Positions 47,101 through 59,535 of a stretch of 64,000 nucleotides of DNA are shown piece after piece. Origin of the DNA: Apium graveolens. Lineage: Eukaryota; Streptophyta; Magnoliopsida; Apiales; Apiaceae. The translations under genes were made by a program, and so were the position numbers. The stretch's first letter is position 1. The number at the start of each line of letters is the position of its first letter. Location: contig NW_027417515.1 of the NCBI RefSeq assembly GCF_009905375.1, positions 1 to 64,000 of the forward strand. Direction: 5' to 3'. The notes beneath the pieces are model-generated. The model did not search any database and had not been told where the DNA came from. It was given only the letters and a program-made list of their open reading frames with translations.

Positions 47101-50100
47101 TATTCACCATCTTCTTCCATGATTTATTGGAAGAGATTGTGAAGGAATTAGGAGCTTAAACTTATAGGATATCCATATCTATGTACAAGGAACCTTAGAT
47201 AATTACCTTGTGATTTAACAATGCTTGGAACTTGATTTTTGGAAATTTCTTCTTTGAAAAAGAAGAAAAGCCGAGAGCAAGCTTGGAAGAAAGAGAGATT
47301 TTTATGTTTTTGCTTTGATTTGATTCTTTGGTTGGTTGTTTTTGATTTGTTTTTGGGTAATTACCTTTCTAACCTTGACTTTGTGTGGTTATAAACCAAC
47401 CACATCTCCTTCCTCCCTATGTCATGCTTATGTCATCTTGTGGTGTCATCCTTCCCTCCTTGTCCTCTTTCCATTGGTTGGATGACATCATCCCCTCTAA
47501 TCTCTTTGATTAACTTCCTAATTGTTTGCCTAATGACCGCTGATTTGTTATACGGTTCGCTTAACTTTCGTTTTCGTTTATCGTTTGAGGGATCATACCC
47601 GGGATCTTATTACTTGGGTTTCCTTAACCTTTCTCAATACATTATATTCCTTTTATGATCCTCTCTTATAATCCTTTAATTTAAATCCTTTTTATCATGT
47701 TACCTTATACTCAATTCTTTCCGTATCTAGTGGATTTCCGGGAAAAATCAAAGTGTTCGGAATTGGATTCTGACGATCTTTACATACACTTATATACCAC
47801 ATAGAGTACTAATAATATCCCAGAAGACCAATAACAGAACCCCTACATAGTGTGGCATGAAAAGTTTTCTCATTCAGCAAAACACTATTCATAAGGGTTT
47901 CAAAAATTTCCAAAAAAATTGGGGTTATTACAGTCTCCCCTCCTTAAAAGGATTCCGTCCCGGAATCAGATAGAAAATGAATAGGGATACTCTCTTAGCA
48001 TTGCACTTTCTAACTCTCGAGTAAATTTTCCCACATTGTGGTCCCACCACCAAACTCTGCCTAGTTTGATAATCCTTCTCCTAAGCACTTGTTCCTTTTC
48101 ACTCTATAACCCTTCTTGGTTGCTCCATATAAATTACGTCAGGTTGCATGTCTATGCGCTCATATGCCCCTATTTGTCTGGCATCCGAATTACACTTCCT
48201 TAACATTGATTCGTGAAACACGTTATGACTTGCTACATGTTCGGGGGTAAGGCTAGCTCATATGCTAACCTCTCAATACTTCTTAATATATCCAAGGGTC
48301 CGACACATTGTGGACTTAGCTTTCCTTTCTTTCCGAATCTCATCAATCCTTTTCGAGGGAATACCTATAACAGCACTAGGTCCCCTACTTCCTATTCCTT
48401 GTCCTTTCGTGTCAAATCAACATATGTATCATGTCCATCTTGGGCTACTACCAGCCGTCCTCTGATTAGATCTATCATATCCTTGGTCCTTTGGACTACT
48501 GCGGGTTCGAGCATCTTGCACTCTACAACTTCATCCTAACATAAGAGAAATCGACATTGTCTTCCCTCAAGGATCTCATAAGGCAATATCTCAATACTGA
48601 CATATGATCTATTGTCGTAAGAAAACTCAATCCGCGTTAAGTGATCATTCCAAATTCTTTCAAGTCTATTGCACAGATTCTCATCGTAGCTTCTCGCATT
48701 ATAGCTTTTGCTTCTCACTACCCATCCTTTTCCAGTTCGTAGTCGTTACTATCTTCCGTACATAATATTATACTGGTTACACTTTTGCTCGTTAGCATTC
48801 TATAACCTTTTAATAACCACGTCAACCTTAGTATCACGAATGTGTTTCCATTCCGAATACTACCACAACTTTATTACTCCTTTTTCAGCTGTTTCTATTT
48901 TCCAAAATTTGATCAATCATATAGAAGTAAAGGAATTTGTTGAGAGATCACTATGATCATGAACACTTGTTATATCGCATAGTTAGTACAGAAGGTGGCC
49001 AGCCTTTAGTACTTGACAAGCAATTAAACAATAGCCGGTATCCTACTCGGCTTCTATCACACAGATAGATAATTATTCGGCAATACCTCCCCTTCTGGAA
49101 GGGTTGTTCTTCTCAGTTTATATGAAATGAAAAGAAGAGAAAAGAACGAACTTAAGAGAATTGTATATACGTAAAAAAATTTATTGCCATAAAATATCTG
49201 GCTTGGAATCTACCTCTGAACTATAGAGGTTTGTCATAGGAGAACAAAACATATGTGTATATATATATCAACATCAAGTATTATCGCATTTCGCATGCTT
49301 AAATATTTTTGCTATTCCGTCCATCATTCTATGAACCCATGCTCTTCCTCGAGCTTATACTCAATCACCTTTGAAACTCCCTCGACATCGAAAATCGAAT
49401 CTGGAATCTCATTCTAGACATCATCGTTACTAGAATTCTATGCTTGCACCGCAACCTTCCTCGTATAATAATACGACTCTCTATTGATAAGAAAAAAAAA
49501 TATTCAATAGGTAGATACTCTACTTAATTAGTCTTATCAATGATAACTTATACACTACCACGACCCGATTAGTGGTACTCAATCTCAACACCCATTCCAA
49601 TACAACTCTCACGGTTGTAATCAGCTCATTACTCGCAGAATCATTGCTGCCTTACTATGGTCCACCACTGACCTACTGTAGTCATTCATTTTCCAAGAAG
49701 TCTTAATAGCTAACCATACGGAGTCCATACATCTCGTATTTAATTCTTCTAAGGAGGTAACATAATCACCATTCATGATTCATGAAGAACACTCCTGATC
49801 CTGACATACATACATGACATGAAGCAGATAAAATTGCAGAAGAGTTTCAATCAAAGCAACGCTAGCAGGTTAATACCATTCTTAATCATATGCCTTCAAT
49901 AGAAGACTTAACTCAAAGGTTTGTTTGGTCCTTTTTGAAATATGGTCCTGGCTTATTCTCAAGATACGATCTTCTAAGATAGATAGCCCGCTAATGGCGA
50001 TTAAACGAATTAAACCTTTACCCAACTACTATTACGGTTGAGTATTGCACAGTCATCAGAAGGAATGTCAATCTTCCGAACCGTAATACAACCTTCCCAA

Positions 50101-53100
50101 CTTCAACCATCATCACCGTATTCCTCTCGCACGAGTGCCTATAATTATCCTCTTACATTTAAAGTGTCGGCCACCTCTTTGGCCTTTCCTGATAGTAAAA
50201 TTTCCTTACAGTCAATGTCATTTTAACCACCTCCAAATAAATTTTCTACCTCATTTCAATCACTGCTTATGTGAAAATGCTTTTCTTTAATATCTGATGA
50301 GTAAATAAAAAAAAATATCACCATTTTTCCATAAGTTATTGCCTCAGTCTTTAGAGGTTAATCACTGTCACGACTGACTCTCAATCATACTTAGAACATC
50401 TTTTATCTTAGGCCCTAATTTCCCTGAACAATTTTGACCTTTACTGGTTCGATCCATACTTTCTCGTGGTTTAACACGTGCCCCACTTGGCATCATTATA
50501 ATTAAGTCATATTTCTTTTATCAACATTTTTATTCTTGAGAATTTTGAATATTACATTTCTCCTTGTAAAACCTCTAAGGTTATCCTTCAATCGTTCCTC
50601 ATATATTCCCTAGATACAGGGCATATCAAAATACCATTCACTATTACTAGAACCATTGTCTATATACTTCTGAAAAATTTCTCCACTAATTCTTAAAGGT
50701 TATTGTTACCTTAACCCTTTCCAAATCATACTGTCAAAACTCATACTGTCCCTATTAAGGGTGAAATGCCAACCTTTATGCATTCCCCTAGGATTCATTT
50801 TAAGTTACCGATGTTCTATCCTTAATTCCACCTTTAAAAGGTACCTGCATCCTTCCATGGATAAATCAAGTCATATATCCCTGATAAGGGTGTCTTATTC
50901 AATCATTCCCACCTCGATAGTACATGTCTAATTTCACAATAACATCTGTATTCAAAATGGGGTCAATCAATATGGCCTCCAAAAAGATAACAACGGTTAT
51001 CCGCATTTCTTGCCTAATTTGGTAACGATAACAAGGATGTTCTGGAAGATATTGGTCGTGTTCAACGTGAACTTCTTCTTAATAATTCCTTATTTACTTT
51101 TGTTTTTTATCCCAACAGTCATCTCAATGTTGGGATAACTCTCATACCTGGCGTCTCCCTTTTTGGGTATCGAGCCACCGGTCTTACATTTCACATTCTT
51201 GAAGGTCACTTCCTTCATCCAATTTTCCTACTTTCTTACTTTCTTGTCTCCTCAGTTTATCCGCGTCTCATTATTTATCCTTCGAACTATCTCAAGATTT
51301 CCTCGAATCCTCCCAACTTACAGGAGATAAAATATATGTATCTCTTATGCCTTCAACCATCAATTTTAACTCATGGTGAATCACCCTCATCCTGACGATT
51401 ACATACTTTTCTATTTCTATTGGTACGAGTCTTTAGGGTTTCCTCATACCCAACTCCCTTATCATTCCTCACACTCTATTGCCTTTATATTCCTTTCCAC
51501 TTCAGTTTCTTTTTATTCTCCTTTCTCTTATCATTATTTCATGAACCAACACAACATAAGCATTGATTTCAAACATCTCGTCATTCTGGATTCGTGTCCC
51601 CAGAACGAATCTTGACAACTTTTACCACTTAGATTCATAATTCATCATACTCGTCCGCTTTTGTTCTGGCTCTAAATCTGTTACACTACCTCCATAACCT
51701 TGGGATTTACTTTCTCGAAAATAATTGACTGAACTTAAATCAATTTATTATAATCTCTTGCTCCGTGCCTTCCTTGGTCTTTCACCAGCGAGTGGTCTCT
51801 CTCTTAGGAGGGTAAGTGACAAAAACAGTCTTTTGTGGTTCATCAATCATTTAGAATCTCAAATGATTCCTATATTTCCTTTAGCCAGGCTCTTGCCTCG
51901 ACTGGGTCAGCTTGTTCCTTGGAACTCTGAGAGCTTAGCAACTTAAAGGTCTTGAAAGAATTTCTCACCGCATTGTTTCCTCAGGGTGGTGGTTGGGGAT
52001 AATAGTCTAAGTTCTGTCTAGAAAGGTCCATAAATTATCATATAGGAGTACCGTCTCGGTTCTCCTTTCCTTACTCGACTTCTATTTCCTTAGTCTGAAC
52101 GTTTCCTCCTCCTCCCCGTAATCGGGGTCATCCTTCATGTTTTAAATCCTCATTTTCCACTTCATTATGTTATGGGTTCTTTCTATCTTGATGGCGACCT
52201 CCCTGACTATCACGTTCAGGGTTAGCTCTAAATCTTATTCCTCAAACTAGCTTTCATCTAAGATCTCATCTTTAAGCTCTTGAACATTTGGAACCCAAAT
52301 TCTGTAGGAATACCTCATTATTCCCTTATCATCTTTCTCGATATTAATCTTTTATCTAATTGTTGGCTCTCTGCCTTCGTTCATCACTTTTTCTGGCACA
52401 ATCTGTTCTTTTCCAATAATTTGAACTGTATTACAATCTCAAACAGCTTTTTGGTACCGACTCCGGTTACCTTCACTTCTATTTCCATTTTCTCAAAATC
52501 TCTTATAAACTCTCCAAAAGACATTATCATCTTGAGTCTCTCCTTTTTACTAAGGGCATCAGCCACCATATTGGCTTTCCCCGAATGATAAAGAATCTCC
52601 CAATCATAATTCTTGATTAGCTCTAACCGCCTCCTCTGGCGTATGTTGAGCTCTTTCTACGTAAAAATGTACTAGAGCTCCTAGGGTTTGTGTAAATCCC
52701 GCACTTCTCTCCATACAAGTAGTGCCTCCAATCTTTAGGGTAAAACTATTGCCACGAGCCTAAGCTCATGGGCGGGGGTATCAAATTTTATATTCCCTTA
52801 ATTGTCTTGACACAGACGCGATTATCTTGCTGTGCTGTATAAGAAGCACCCAAATTCCTTATGCGAAGCGTCACTACAAATCACAAAATCTCCTTTTTCC
52901 ATCCGGCAACGCCAACATAGGGGCCATCACCAATCTTTGCTTCAGTTCTTGAAAGCTGTTCTCGCATTTCTCTGTCCATTCAAACTTCTTAGTCTTACGA
53001 GTAAGCCGCGTTAAAGGGGCTACTATCTTTACAAACTTGAACGAATCTCCGGTAGTGACCAGCCAATCATACCTCTGGTAATTCCCCTAACCATGGTCAT

Positions 53101-56100
53101 CAATTCCTCAGTGGTCCTTTATTCATTCTTGTCAGGACCCTCCACGGGATTCTTCTCAGCAACAATCCCTTCTAGGACAACATCCTCAACCGCTACGTCC
53201 TCAATATGAACATCATCCGGTCCCTCATTAGGGTGTTTCATTGGATCCACAATCTGATCTCCAATAACTAATAAAACATCATCGCGTCGTTGCTCCTCAA
53301 CCTCAGGGTTCGGTGTCCCGCTACCATATATGATAACGAACTACGCTTCTATCACGATATTTATAAGGGTTCCCATAAGGGTTTTAACTGTCAGTACTAC
53401 ATTAGGTAGTCCGACTATGAACTTGGCAAGAGTTCTTATTATCTTAGTGAACTTATTATCTTAACGTCACATCATCTCTGAGGTTTATAACGCTTAGCTC
53501 TGATACCATTTCTGTAACACCCCCAAATCCGGGGTCGGGGATCCGGGTTGTCACGAGTTCCATTTCCCTTAATAACACCCAATCTTAATAATTTATCAAC
53601 TACTTTGTACTGTGACCCCACAATAAACACACACACCACACGTTATAGTCTCAGAGATGAACATCCAAAAATAATCACAAGTCATTTTATTCCACAATTA
53701 TCTGCCAATACACCTTAAAAGGTTTCTGAATAAATTTATATTTCTTTGCCATTATTACAATTCATAATTATACATAAGTCTGGTACATCATAAGTTGAAA
53801 GCCTAGCCTATTGGTAATTTCTACCTCAGCTACAGCGGCCTCAACGCTTCCAGAAAGTTGCGGAACGTTTCCTATCCGCTTGCGAATTGGGAGCTTGGTC
53901 CTGTTCATCTTATCTATCTGATGTTGTGTGATGAAAGAAGAAGCAAGGGTGAGCAGCAAGCCCACCAAAATAATATGTATAATGATTAACAATATATGAG
54001 CCTTCTCATAGTACTCATGAAAGTCTTGGTCAAAAGAAATGAACCAAGTTGATATCTTAATGCGATGAAGTCGCAAAATATTCAGTATATATATATACAC
54101 ATATACTTTTCAAAATATGGGAAGTCCTCTTCCATGCATAATACACACAGAGTTCCAGTGTATAACTGTATAAAAATATTGTTGCAAGGTGATCTCATAT
54201 ATCTAACCTTGTCTCAACGTTTTTCTGAAAATCTTTGTCATGCATAAGATAATCATTTACTAGATATAAGTTTAAAAGATGAAGTTACAAGATACTCCAA
54301 TATACTTATATCTTTTCCAAATACTACTTGAACTACCACCGTTCAAGTTATAATTAGTTTCAAAAGTTCATCACACTGATGAGACTACAAGATAAGACTT
54401 GAATAGATTCAATCTTTGAAATATTTTGAAGGAAATGAAGTTATGATATACTTCATTAAGCCCCGATATATATATACACCTATATATATACATACGTTTC
54501 CTGAAAACCTTTGTCATGTAAAGTATGAACAGAATTGCAATATCCAATAAATTTGGAAAGGAAAGAATTTTGGCATAAACCTGATATCTTGCTGATCAGG
54601 CAAAGATACCAATAAGTAACCTTTTCTACTAGTAGATGGATGAATCCCCCACCGGTCATCACCCTGGCCATATAAGGACCTTGTGCTGGACCGCCACCCG
54701 GCCTCTTACGCGTTGATGGACTGCCACCCAGCCACTTACACTTTGATAGACCGTACCCCGACATGTCGCTTATGCCGACTCAATTAGATGGGCTTACTTC
54801 CCGAACGTTGGGTAAGTAATCAATTCATTTGTTTTCTCAAAACAGCAACCACGTTGCGAATGTAAAATGCACCATAGAGCTGGATCCCCCAGGTTTTGAG
54901 CGAGTATTTAAATCCCCTTTGAAATGAAGATCTTAAATATAAAAAAAAATGAGTTTTGGGGTCCACTCTAACTTTAAAAATCATTTTGAAGACTCGAAAA
55001 CATTTTTAAGAATGTTTTGAGTACTGCTGATTTATTAAAATAAATCAGTCCCGATATATTAGAAAATATCTGAATATTATTATTTAAATAATATTTCCAT
55101 AAAGAATAATCTTTATAAAAATAATTGAAGTAGAAGTTTTAAAACTCTTACTTGAATGAAAATTAAATAATCAAAGATATACTTATACAAAAGTACTATC
55201 TTTATTTGAATAATCGAAAATAAGTTTGATTATCGAAACATTATTCTTTAATAAAATAAAGAATATATCTCAGCAAATAATCGGAGTCATAGATCCTCAA
55301 ATGAATATTCAAATAATATTCAATAAATAAATTAAGCTGAGTCATAAGCCCTCGAATGAATATTCGAAATAATATTCAATAATAAAATAAAGTTATCAAA
55401 TAAACCTTATTCGATTAATAGTTTTGAAAACTATAACCATATAATTTATATAAATATATATATATATATAAAATCTACTCGGGATCCTCGACTCCTGGTT
55501 TTAGAAAATGTTTTCACCTTTGGGTCCCTATACTAAGGGTATATGCAATTTACCGCTATTCTCTAGCATAGGTATTATCAACTGAATCAACAGATATATA
55601 TGGCAAGGATACGAAACAAGCATGCATATATACCATATCACATGCAACAATATATCGCAAGAATTTGCTAATAACAAATATGCATTTATCACAAGATCAT
55701 GCATATACATATGTATACATCACAACAACAGTATAACGGGTAGAAAACTTGCCTGAGCGACTGGGGGTTACGAATGGCTCAGGACGAGTCTGGTAACCTA
55801 TAAGCAACAAGTAAGTTGGAATTAAACCAAAGTCACTTGTAAATCTATACTCTAACCAACTCAGACTCTAACGCTCGTTTTGCGCTTACTGATTCTCTTA
55901 AGTCACTCTAGTACCCTCGGCTCCACCATTTTTAATAATTTAACCATTACGAGTTTTAAGGCGATTACTTCGCGAGTGTCTTACCAACTGCCTATTACAC
56001 CTTACATAAATGTTTCATACTTCAATTAGTCCTTTAAGGTCTTTAACCTATGTTTCAAAGTAAGGCGAGGGGTAAGGGTTCGTTCGCGAAACGTCGTTAC

Positions 56101-58644
56101 TTAAAACGGCCGTTTCTCCTAAACCGTTCATCGGAATCAAACGAACCACATATCAAAATGAAGCTCGTAACATGAACTATCTAAAAATGGCAATGGTCAA
56201 TATCTAGAAGGGGGTTCTCGGGTCCTAATGTTATGAACAAAAGCAGTCTAAAGTAAATCGGACATTACGACGGCTATGTTTACGCGATTTACCAAATTTA
56301 AACCATTCCAAATCCACCACAATTCAACCCCAATTCACAACCCAATCAAAACTCCATCCAAACTACATCATAACAGCCCCAACACTCAACATTAACAATT
56401 TATACTTATTCCCCACATGAACTAAAAGCTTTACTTAGGTTCTTTAACTAATTATCAAGATTTACAACTCCAAAAATACCACAAAACCAACTAATCTCTA
56501 CAAACTCAACCAAACTTTAAACAATCAAGCATCATGCTTCACATATGCTATATCAATCATATTCATTCCTAATTACTCAAAACTAAAGCTAGGGTTTGGA
56601 GTTTATACCTTCCTTGGAGAGTGGAGAATCAAGAGAATGGCTTGGAATCACCCTTAAAGTCCTTATCCAAGCTTAAACTAAACAAAACTTCAAGAACAAA
56701 AATTTTAGTTCTTGAAAAACACTATTCACCATCTTCTTCCATGATTTATTGGAAGAGATTGTGAAGGAATTAGGAGCTTAAACTTATAGGATATCCATAT
56801 CTATGTATAAAGAACCTTAGATAATTACCTTGTGATTTAACAATGCTTGGAACTTGATTTTTGGAAATTTCTTCTTTGAAAAAGAAGAAAAGCCGAGAGC
56901 AAGCTTGGAAGAAAGAGAGATTTTTGTGCTTTTGCTTTGATTTGATTCTTTGGTTGGTTGTTTTTGATTTGTTTTTGGGTAATTACCTTTCTAACCTTGA
57001 CTTTGTGTGGTTATAAACCAACCACATCTCCTTCCTCCCTATGTCATGCTTATGTCATCTTGTGGTGTCATCCTTCCCTCCTTGTCCTCTTCCCATTGGT
57101 TGGATGACATCATCCCCTCTAATCTCTTTGATTAACTTCCTAATTGTTTGCCTAATGGCCGCTGATCTGTTATACGGTTCGCTTAACTTTCGTTTTCGTT
57201 TATCGTTTGAGGGATCATACCCGGGATCTTATTACTTGGGTTTCCTTAACCTTTCTCAATACATTATATTCCTTTTATGATCCTCTCTTATAATCGTTTA
57301 ATTTAAATCATTTTTATCCTGTTACCTTATACTCAATTTTTTCCGTATCTAGTGGATTTCCGGGAAAAATCAAAGTGTTCGGAATTGGATTCTGACGATC
57401 TTTACATACACTTATATACCACATAGAGTACTAATAATATCCCAGAAGACCAATAACAGAACCCCTGCATAGTGTGGCATGAAAAATTTTCTCATTCAGC
57501 AAAACACTATTCATAAGGGTTTCAAAAATTTCCAAAAAAATTGGGGTTATTACAGTTTTAGTGGCCAAGCTTCAACGACTATTGAATTTATTGTAAAACT
57601 TAAATGTAAAAAAATCTAGTTGTTTGATTCAGAAATATATTTGTTTGAATTATTTTTAGAAATGATCAAAGAAAAAGCTCTAAATGAATCAAAATACCAG
57701 AAATTTAATTGAAAGTATCTGAATTGGCATCCTATCATCTGAAATCCTATAAAATTCAAATTAGTATAATTACAAATTCAGGTAAAAAAACAGACTCAAA
57801 CTCCAAGTGTAACAAATTTATATAATTATAAACTTAGGTCAAAATCAAATTAAAACACATACAAACACACTAATGTTTCTAATAAAAAGAACTTACAATA
57901 ATAATTTTGGCGTCCTCAGTAATCCAATCACCTTTCCTCTCCTTGTCTTTTAAAGTGTGGCAGTCCTTATAGACAACAAGATGATCCAGGTTGCCATTGT
58001 GTGACTCCATATAATCCTGTTCAGGAAATTTATAAATAGTTAATCAAAAATTTCAATTTCATGATAAATAAATGATAGATGCAAGACAAGAACTATAATG
58101 CAATGATATACCCGACGACGATGATCAAATGAACGGGCTCCCGAAGTGTGAGGCACTTTCACCGCTGCTCGAGCCTTCTTACCAGCAGCAGACTTTTTAT
58201 TAAATTCTTCGCTTACCAATCTGGACCAAACACCAGGCTTCATATATGGGGGCCTATGATCTGCATAAGTCCCTCCAACTTCCGCGATCTTGTCGTCAGC
58301 CCTTTCCCTATCATCAGCAAGTGTACGCCGCATGTTATCCCGCATATGCACAAGTATGGAAGCCCTTACCTCATCTTCAGTGGCAAATCTCGAGTTCCAT
58401 GTGTAGTAGCGCTACAAAAAAAGATATAGTGGAGGGCAAAAGATAAAAGGGAATAACTATAAAATAAACACGATCTAATATATATGTATATAACAAGGGT
58501 GTGCGACATACCAATAACTCATCTATACACTTATTCCAGAACCCAGGAGATTTCCTATCAATTTCTTTGATTCCAACACAACGATCTGGCCAGAACATGC
58601 GAATAATTGTCAATAAATTTCGCAACGCCTTCGGACAATCTATC
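41122..58644 (-). CDS. Ptta/En/Spm-type plant transposase gene of the CACTA element, six visible exons, stop in exon five
   Basis: Minus-strand exons by GT-AG sites: 58644-58512, 58411-58112, 58016-57897, 43457-43319, 43222-42915 and 41259-41122. Reading phases agree at every junction. Domain text includes SPGFWNKCIDELL, RYYTWNSRFATEDEV, RPPYMKPGVWSRLVSEEFN, HTSGARSFDHRRR, a DCHTLKDK motif, then SWIEAVGGVRKN (the W..A.GGV signature of the family) and an acidic tail EDDSDYGDSNDESTDSDED. About 380 residues are visible; the start exon was not found. Exon five carries an in-frame TGA at 42926-42924, so the last exon is probably not translated. The Gypsy element 43899-57554 lies wholly in the third visible intron, between exons three and four, so transcription would need to cross 13.7 kb. 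In this family the product helps transposition by binding DNA; the exact role here is inference. Confidence 0.75.
41260..42914 (-). other. Long last intron of the CACTA transposase gene
   Basis: It is AT-rich with no gene, bounded by a GTAAAC donor at 42914 and a TTGTAG acceptor at 41260 on the minus strand. Confidence 0.5.
43899..47932 (-). repeat. Left LTR of the Gypsy element (3' LTR in its orientation)
   Basis: Starts TGTAACACCCCCAAATCC and ends GGGGTTATTACA. It is about 98-99% identical by eye to 53513-57554. ORF-like stretches such as 44154-44582 are repeated in the other LTR, with no known domain. Confidence 0.92.
47933..47950 (-). other. Polypurine tract of the Gypsy element
   Basis: The minus strand reads CCTTTTAAGGAGGGGAGAC right before the LTR. 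It is purine-rich for about a dozen bases and marks the 3' end of the internal region. Confidence 0.8.
47990..49100 (-). pseudogene. Gypsy integrase C-terminal remnant
   Basis: On the minus strand 48718-48536 encodes RLERIWNDHLTRIEFSYDN and ILPYEILEGRQCR, the standard end of the Gypsy integrase core. 48480-48200 gives the following basic segment (DLIRGRLVVAQDGHDTYVD, then GKLSPQCVGP). Stops split these, so it is dead. Confidence 0.75.
50150..50240 (-). pseudogene. Weak trace of Gypsy RNase H
   Basis: The minus strand gives LLSGKAKEVADTLNVRG, which resembles the GKANVVADALSRK motif at the end of Gypsy RNase H. It is the second such trace in the element (the first is at about 52560). Confidence 0.35.
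51560..51950 (-). pseudogene. Gypsy gag remnant
   Basis: The minus strand reads DPVEARAWLKEI, stop, ESFEIL, then QKTVFVTYPPKRETTRW and, further on, MNYESKW with KLSRFV, the order of a Gypsy Gag capsid. Stops are frequent. Confidence 0.6.
52384..53050 (-). pseudogene. Gypsy reverse transcriptase end and RNase H, upstream of gag
   Basis: The minus strand gives VAPLTRLTRKTKKFEWTEKC (about 53010), a QELKQRL...ALPDGK segment, and YDWEILYHSGKANMVADALS to KKERLK (about 52590-52540), running on into an integrase-start-like segment to 52384. These are late-pol parts, yet they lie only about 460 bases from the primer-binding site and before the gag trace in the element's orientation. The order is abnormal. 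Confidence 0.75.
53497..53508 (-). other. Primer-binding site of the Gypsy element
   Basis: The minus strand reads TGGTATCAGAGC (initiator tRNA-Met), four bases inside the right LTR. Confidence 0.88.
53513..57554 (-). repeat. Right LTR of the Gypsy element (5' LTR in its orientation)
   Basis: 4042 bp with the same ends as the left LTR. Differences are scattered substitutions and small AT-repeat indels. Confidence 0.92.
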
Positions 58645-59164
58645 CTGAAATGGAAGAGTATTGAGCAGCAATATGGTCAATAGGTGATCAATACATATTA
58701 TAGTTTAAATTATAGAAGTAAAAATATTAAATGAGCAACTCGAAATCAGTATAATATGCACTGAACATTTAAGCTAGCCCACAGTGACAATTATACAGAA
58801 TCTTGTCTCTGGTCCTCTTTAATTATAATAGACCACGAAGTAAATAATGAAACACGAGTGCAGTATTAGCCGACATATATGATCAAAACCAAGTTTTTCA
58901 CAAACTACATAATAATACAATCTAATTTTATTTCTAGACCTATTCGAAAATCTGAATCACACAAATAGAAAGCTTTATATCTGTTATAACAAGAAGACTC
59001 TTCCTTAATCCTACTACAGGCAAATGTACTTGGAGTGTTGTCAAAAACTTAAAACCAAAATCACACAAATATGTTTTCGTCATAAATTACAGTTAAACAA
59101 TGTCGTTCTATCATATTAAGCTTTCATTTTTTTTTGTAATTAAATTTTATTATGTAATAATCAT

Positions 59165-59403
59165 AAAATATTTAACTTACGACGAACCTAAATTTCCGTC
59201 GTAAGATTTACACTCCTGCGGGACCCATCGTTACATTTTTTATTCATTTGACAATAGATTTTAATATTAAGATAAGAAAATTATGATGGATTACCATTTT
59301 CGTCGTAAGTAATTACGACAAACATAATATTCCGTCGTAAGTTCGGCGCGCATTTTTTTCCGTCGTAAGTTGGCCGTCGTTAATGCCCAGATTTGTTGTA
59401 GTG
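59165..59403. repeat. Right subterminal repeats of the CACTA element
   Basis: Copies of CTTACGACG and CCGTCGTAAG lead into the inverted terminal repeat ATTTGTTGTAGTG. They mirror the array at 40286-40770. Confidence 0.85.
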
Positions 59404-59406
59404 TAA

Positions 59407-59535
59407 GTCATACTTAAACCTGGAAAATATCTTGATAAAGGGGTCATAATTATATTCTATCATTATATTGATTATATTAAGTTATTGTTGATGACGTCAA
59501 CTCCTGACCCCGGAATGGATTGAGGCCGTCACAGG
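59407..59535 (+). mobile_element. Gypsy LTR, right part (host of the CACTA element)
   Basis: It continues 37147-40285 after removal of the CACTA element and one TAA copy. It ends with GACCCCGGAATGG, then GCCGTCACA, in line with the inverted start TGTGACGCCC of the solo LTR at 2388. Confidence 0.6.

Larger units (their letters stand above)
43899..57554 (-). mobile_element. Ty3/Gypsy retrotransposon, 13.66 kb, defective
   Basis: LTRs of 4034 and 4042 bp (43899-47932 and 53513-57554), with TG...CA ends TGTAACACCCCC and TTATTACA. A perfect duplication GTTTT flanks it (43894-43898 and 57555-57559). Orientation is minus: the primer-binding site is next to the right LTR and the polypurine tract next to the left one. 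Motifs of reverse transcriptase, RNase H and integrase in Gypsy style are found, all broken. The integrase end and LTR style look like a Tekay-type chromovirus, but I see no clear chromodomain, so the lineage is tentative. Confidence 0.92.
40286..59403 (-). mobile_element. CACTA (En/Spm) transposon, 19.1 kb including a nested Gypsy element
   Basis: The terminal inverted repeats are CACTACAACAAAT (40286-40298) and ATTTGTTGTAGTG (59391-59403), with a perfect 3 bp duplication TAA (40283-40285 and 59404-59406). Without the Gypsy insertion it is about 5.46 kb. It holds one recognisable gene, a minus-strand Ptta/En/Spm-type transposase (PF03004-like family). I find no TNP2-type DDE transposase, so it is probably non-autonomous. 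It disrupts a Gypsy LTR. Confidence 0.92.

Noticed and set aside
43899..57554. Two 4 kb direct copies as a segmental duplication
   Set aside because: TG...CA ends, primer-binding site, polypurine tract and a GTTTT duplication show they are LTRs.
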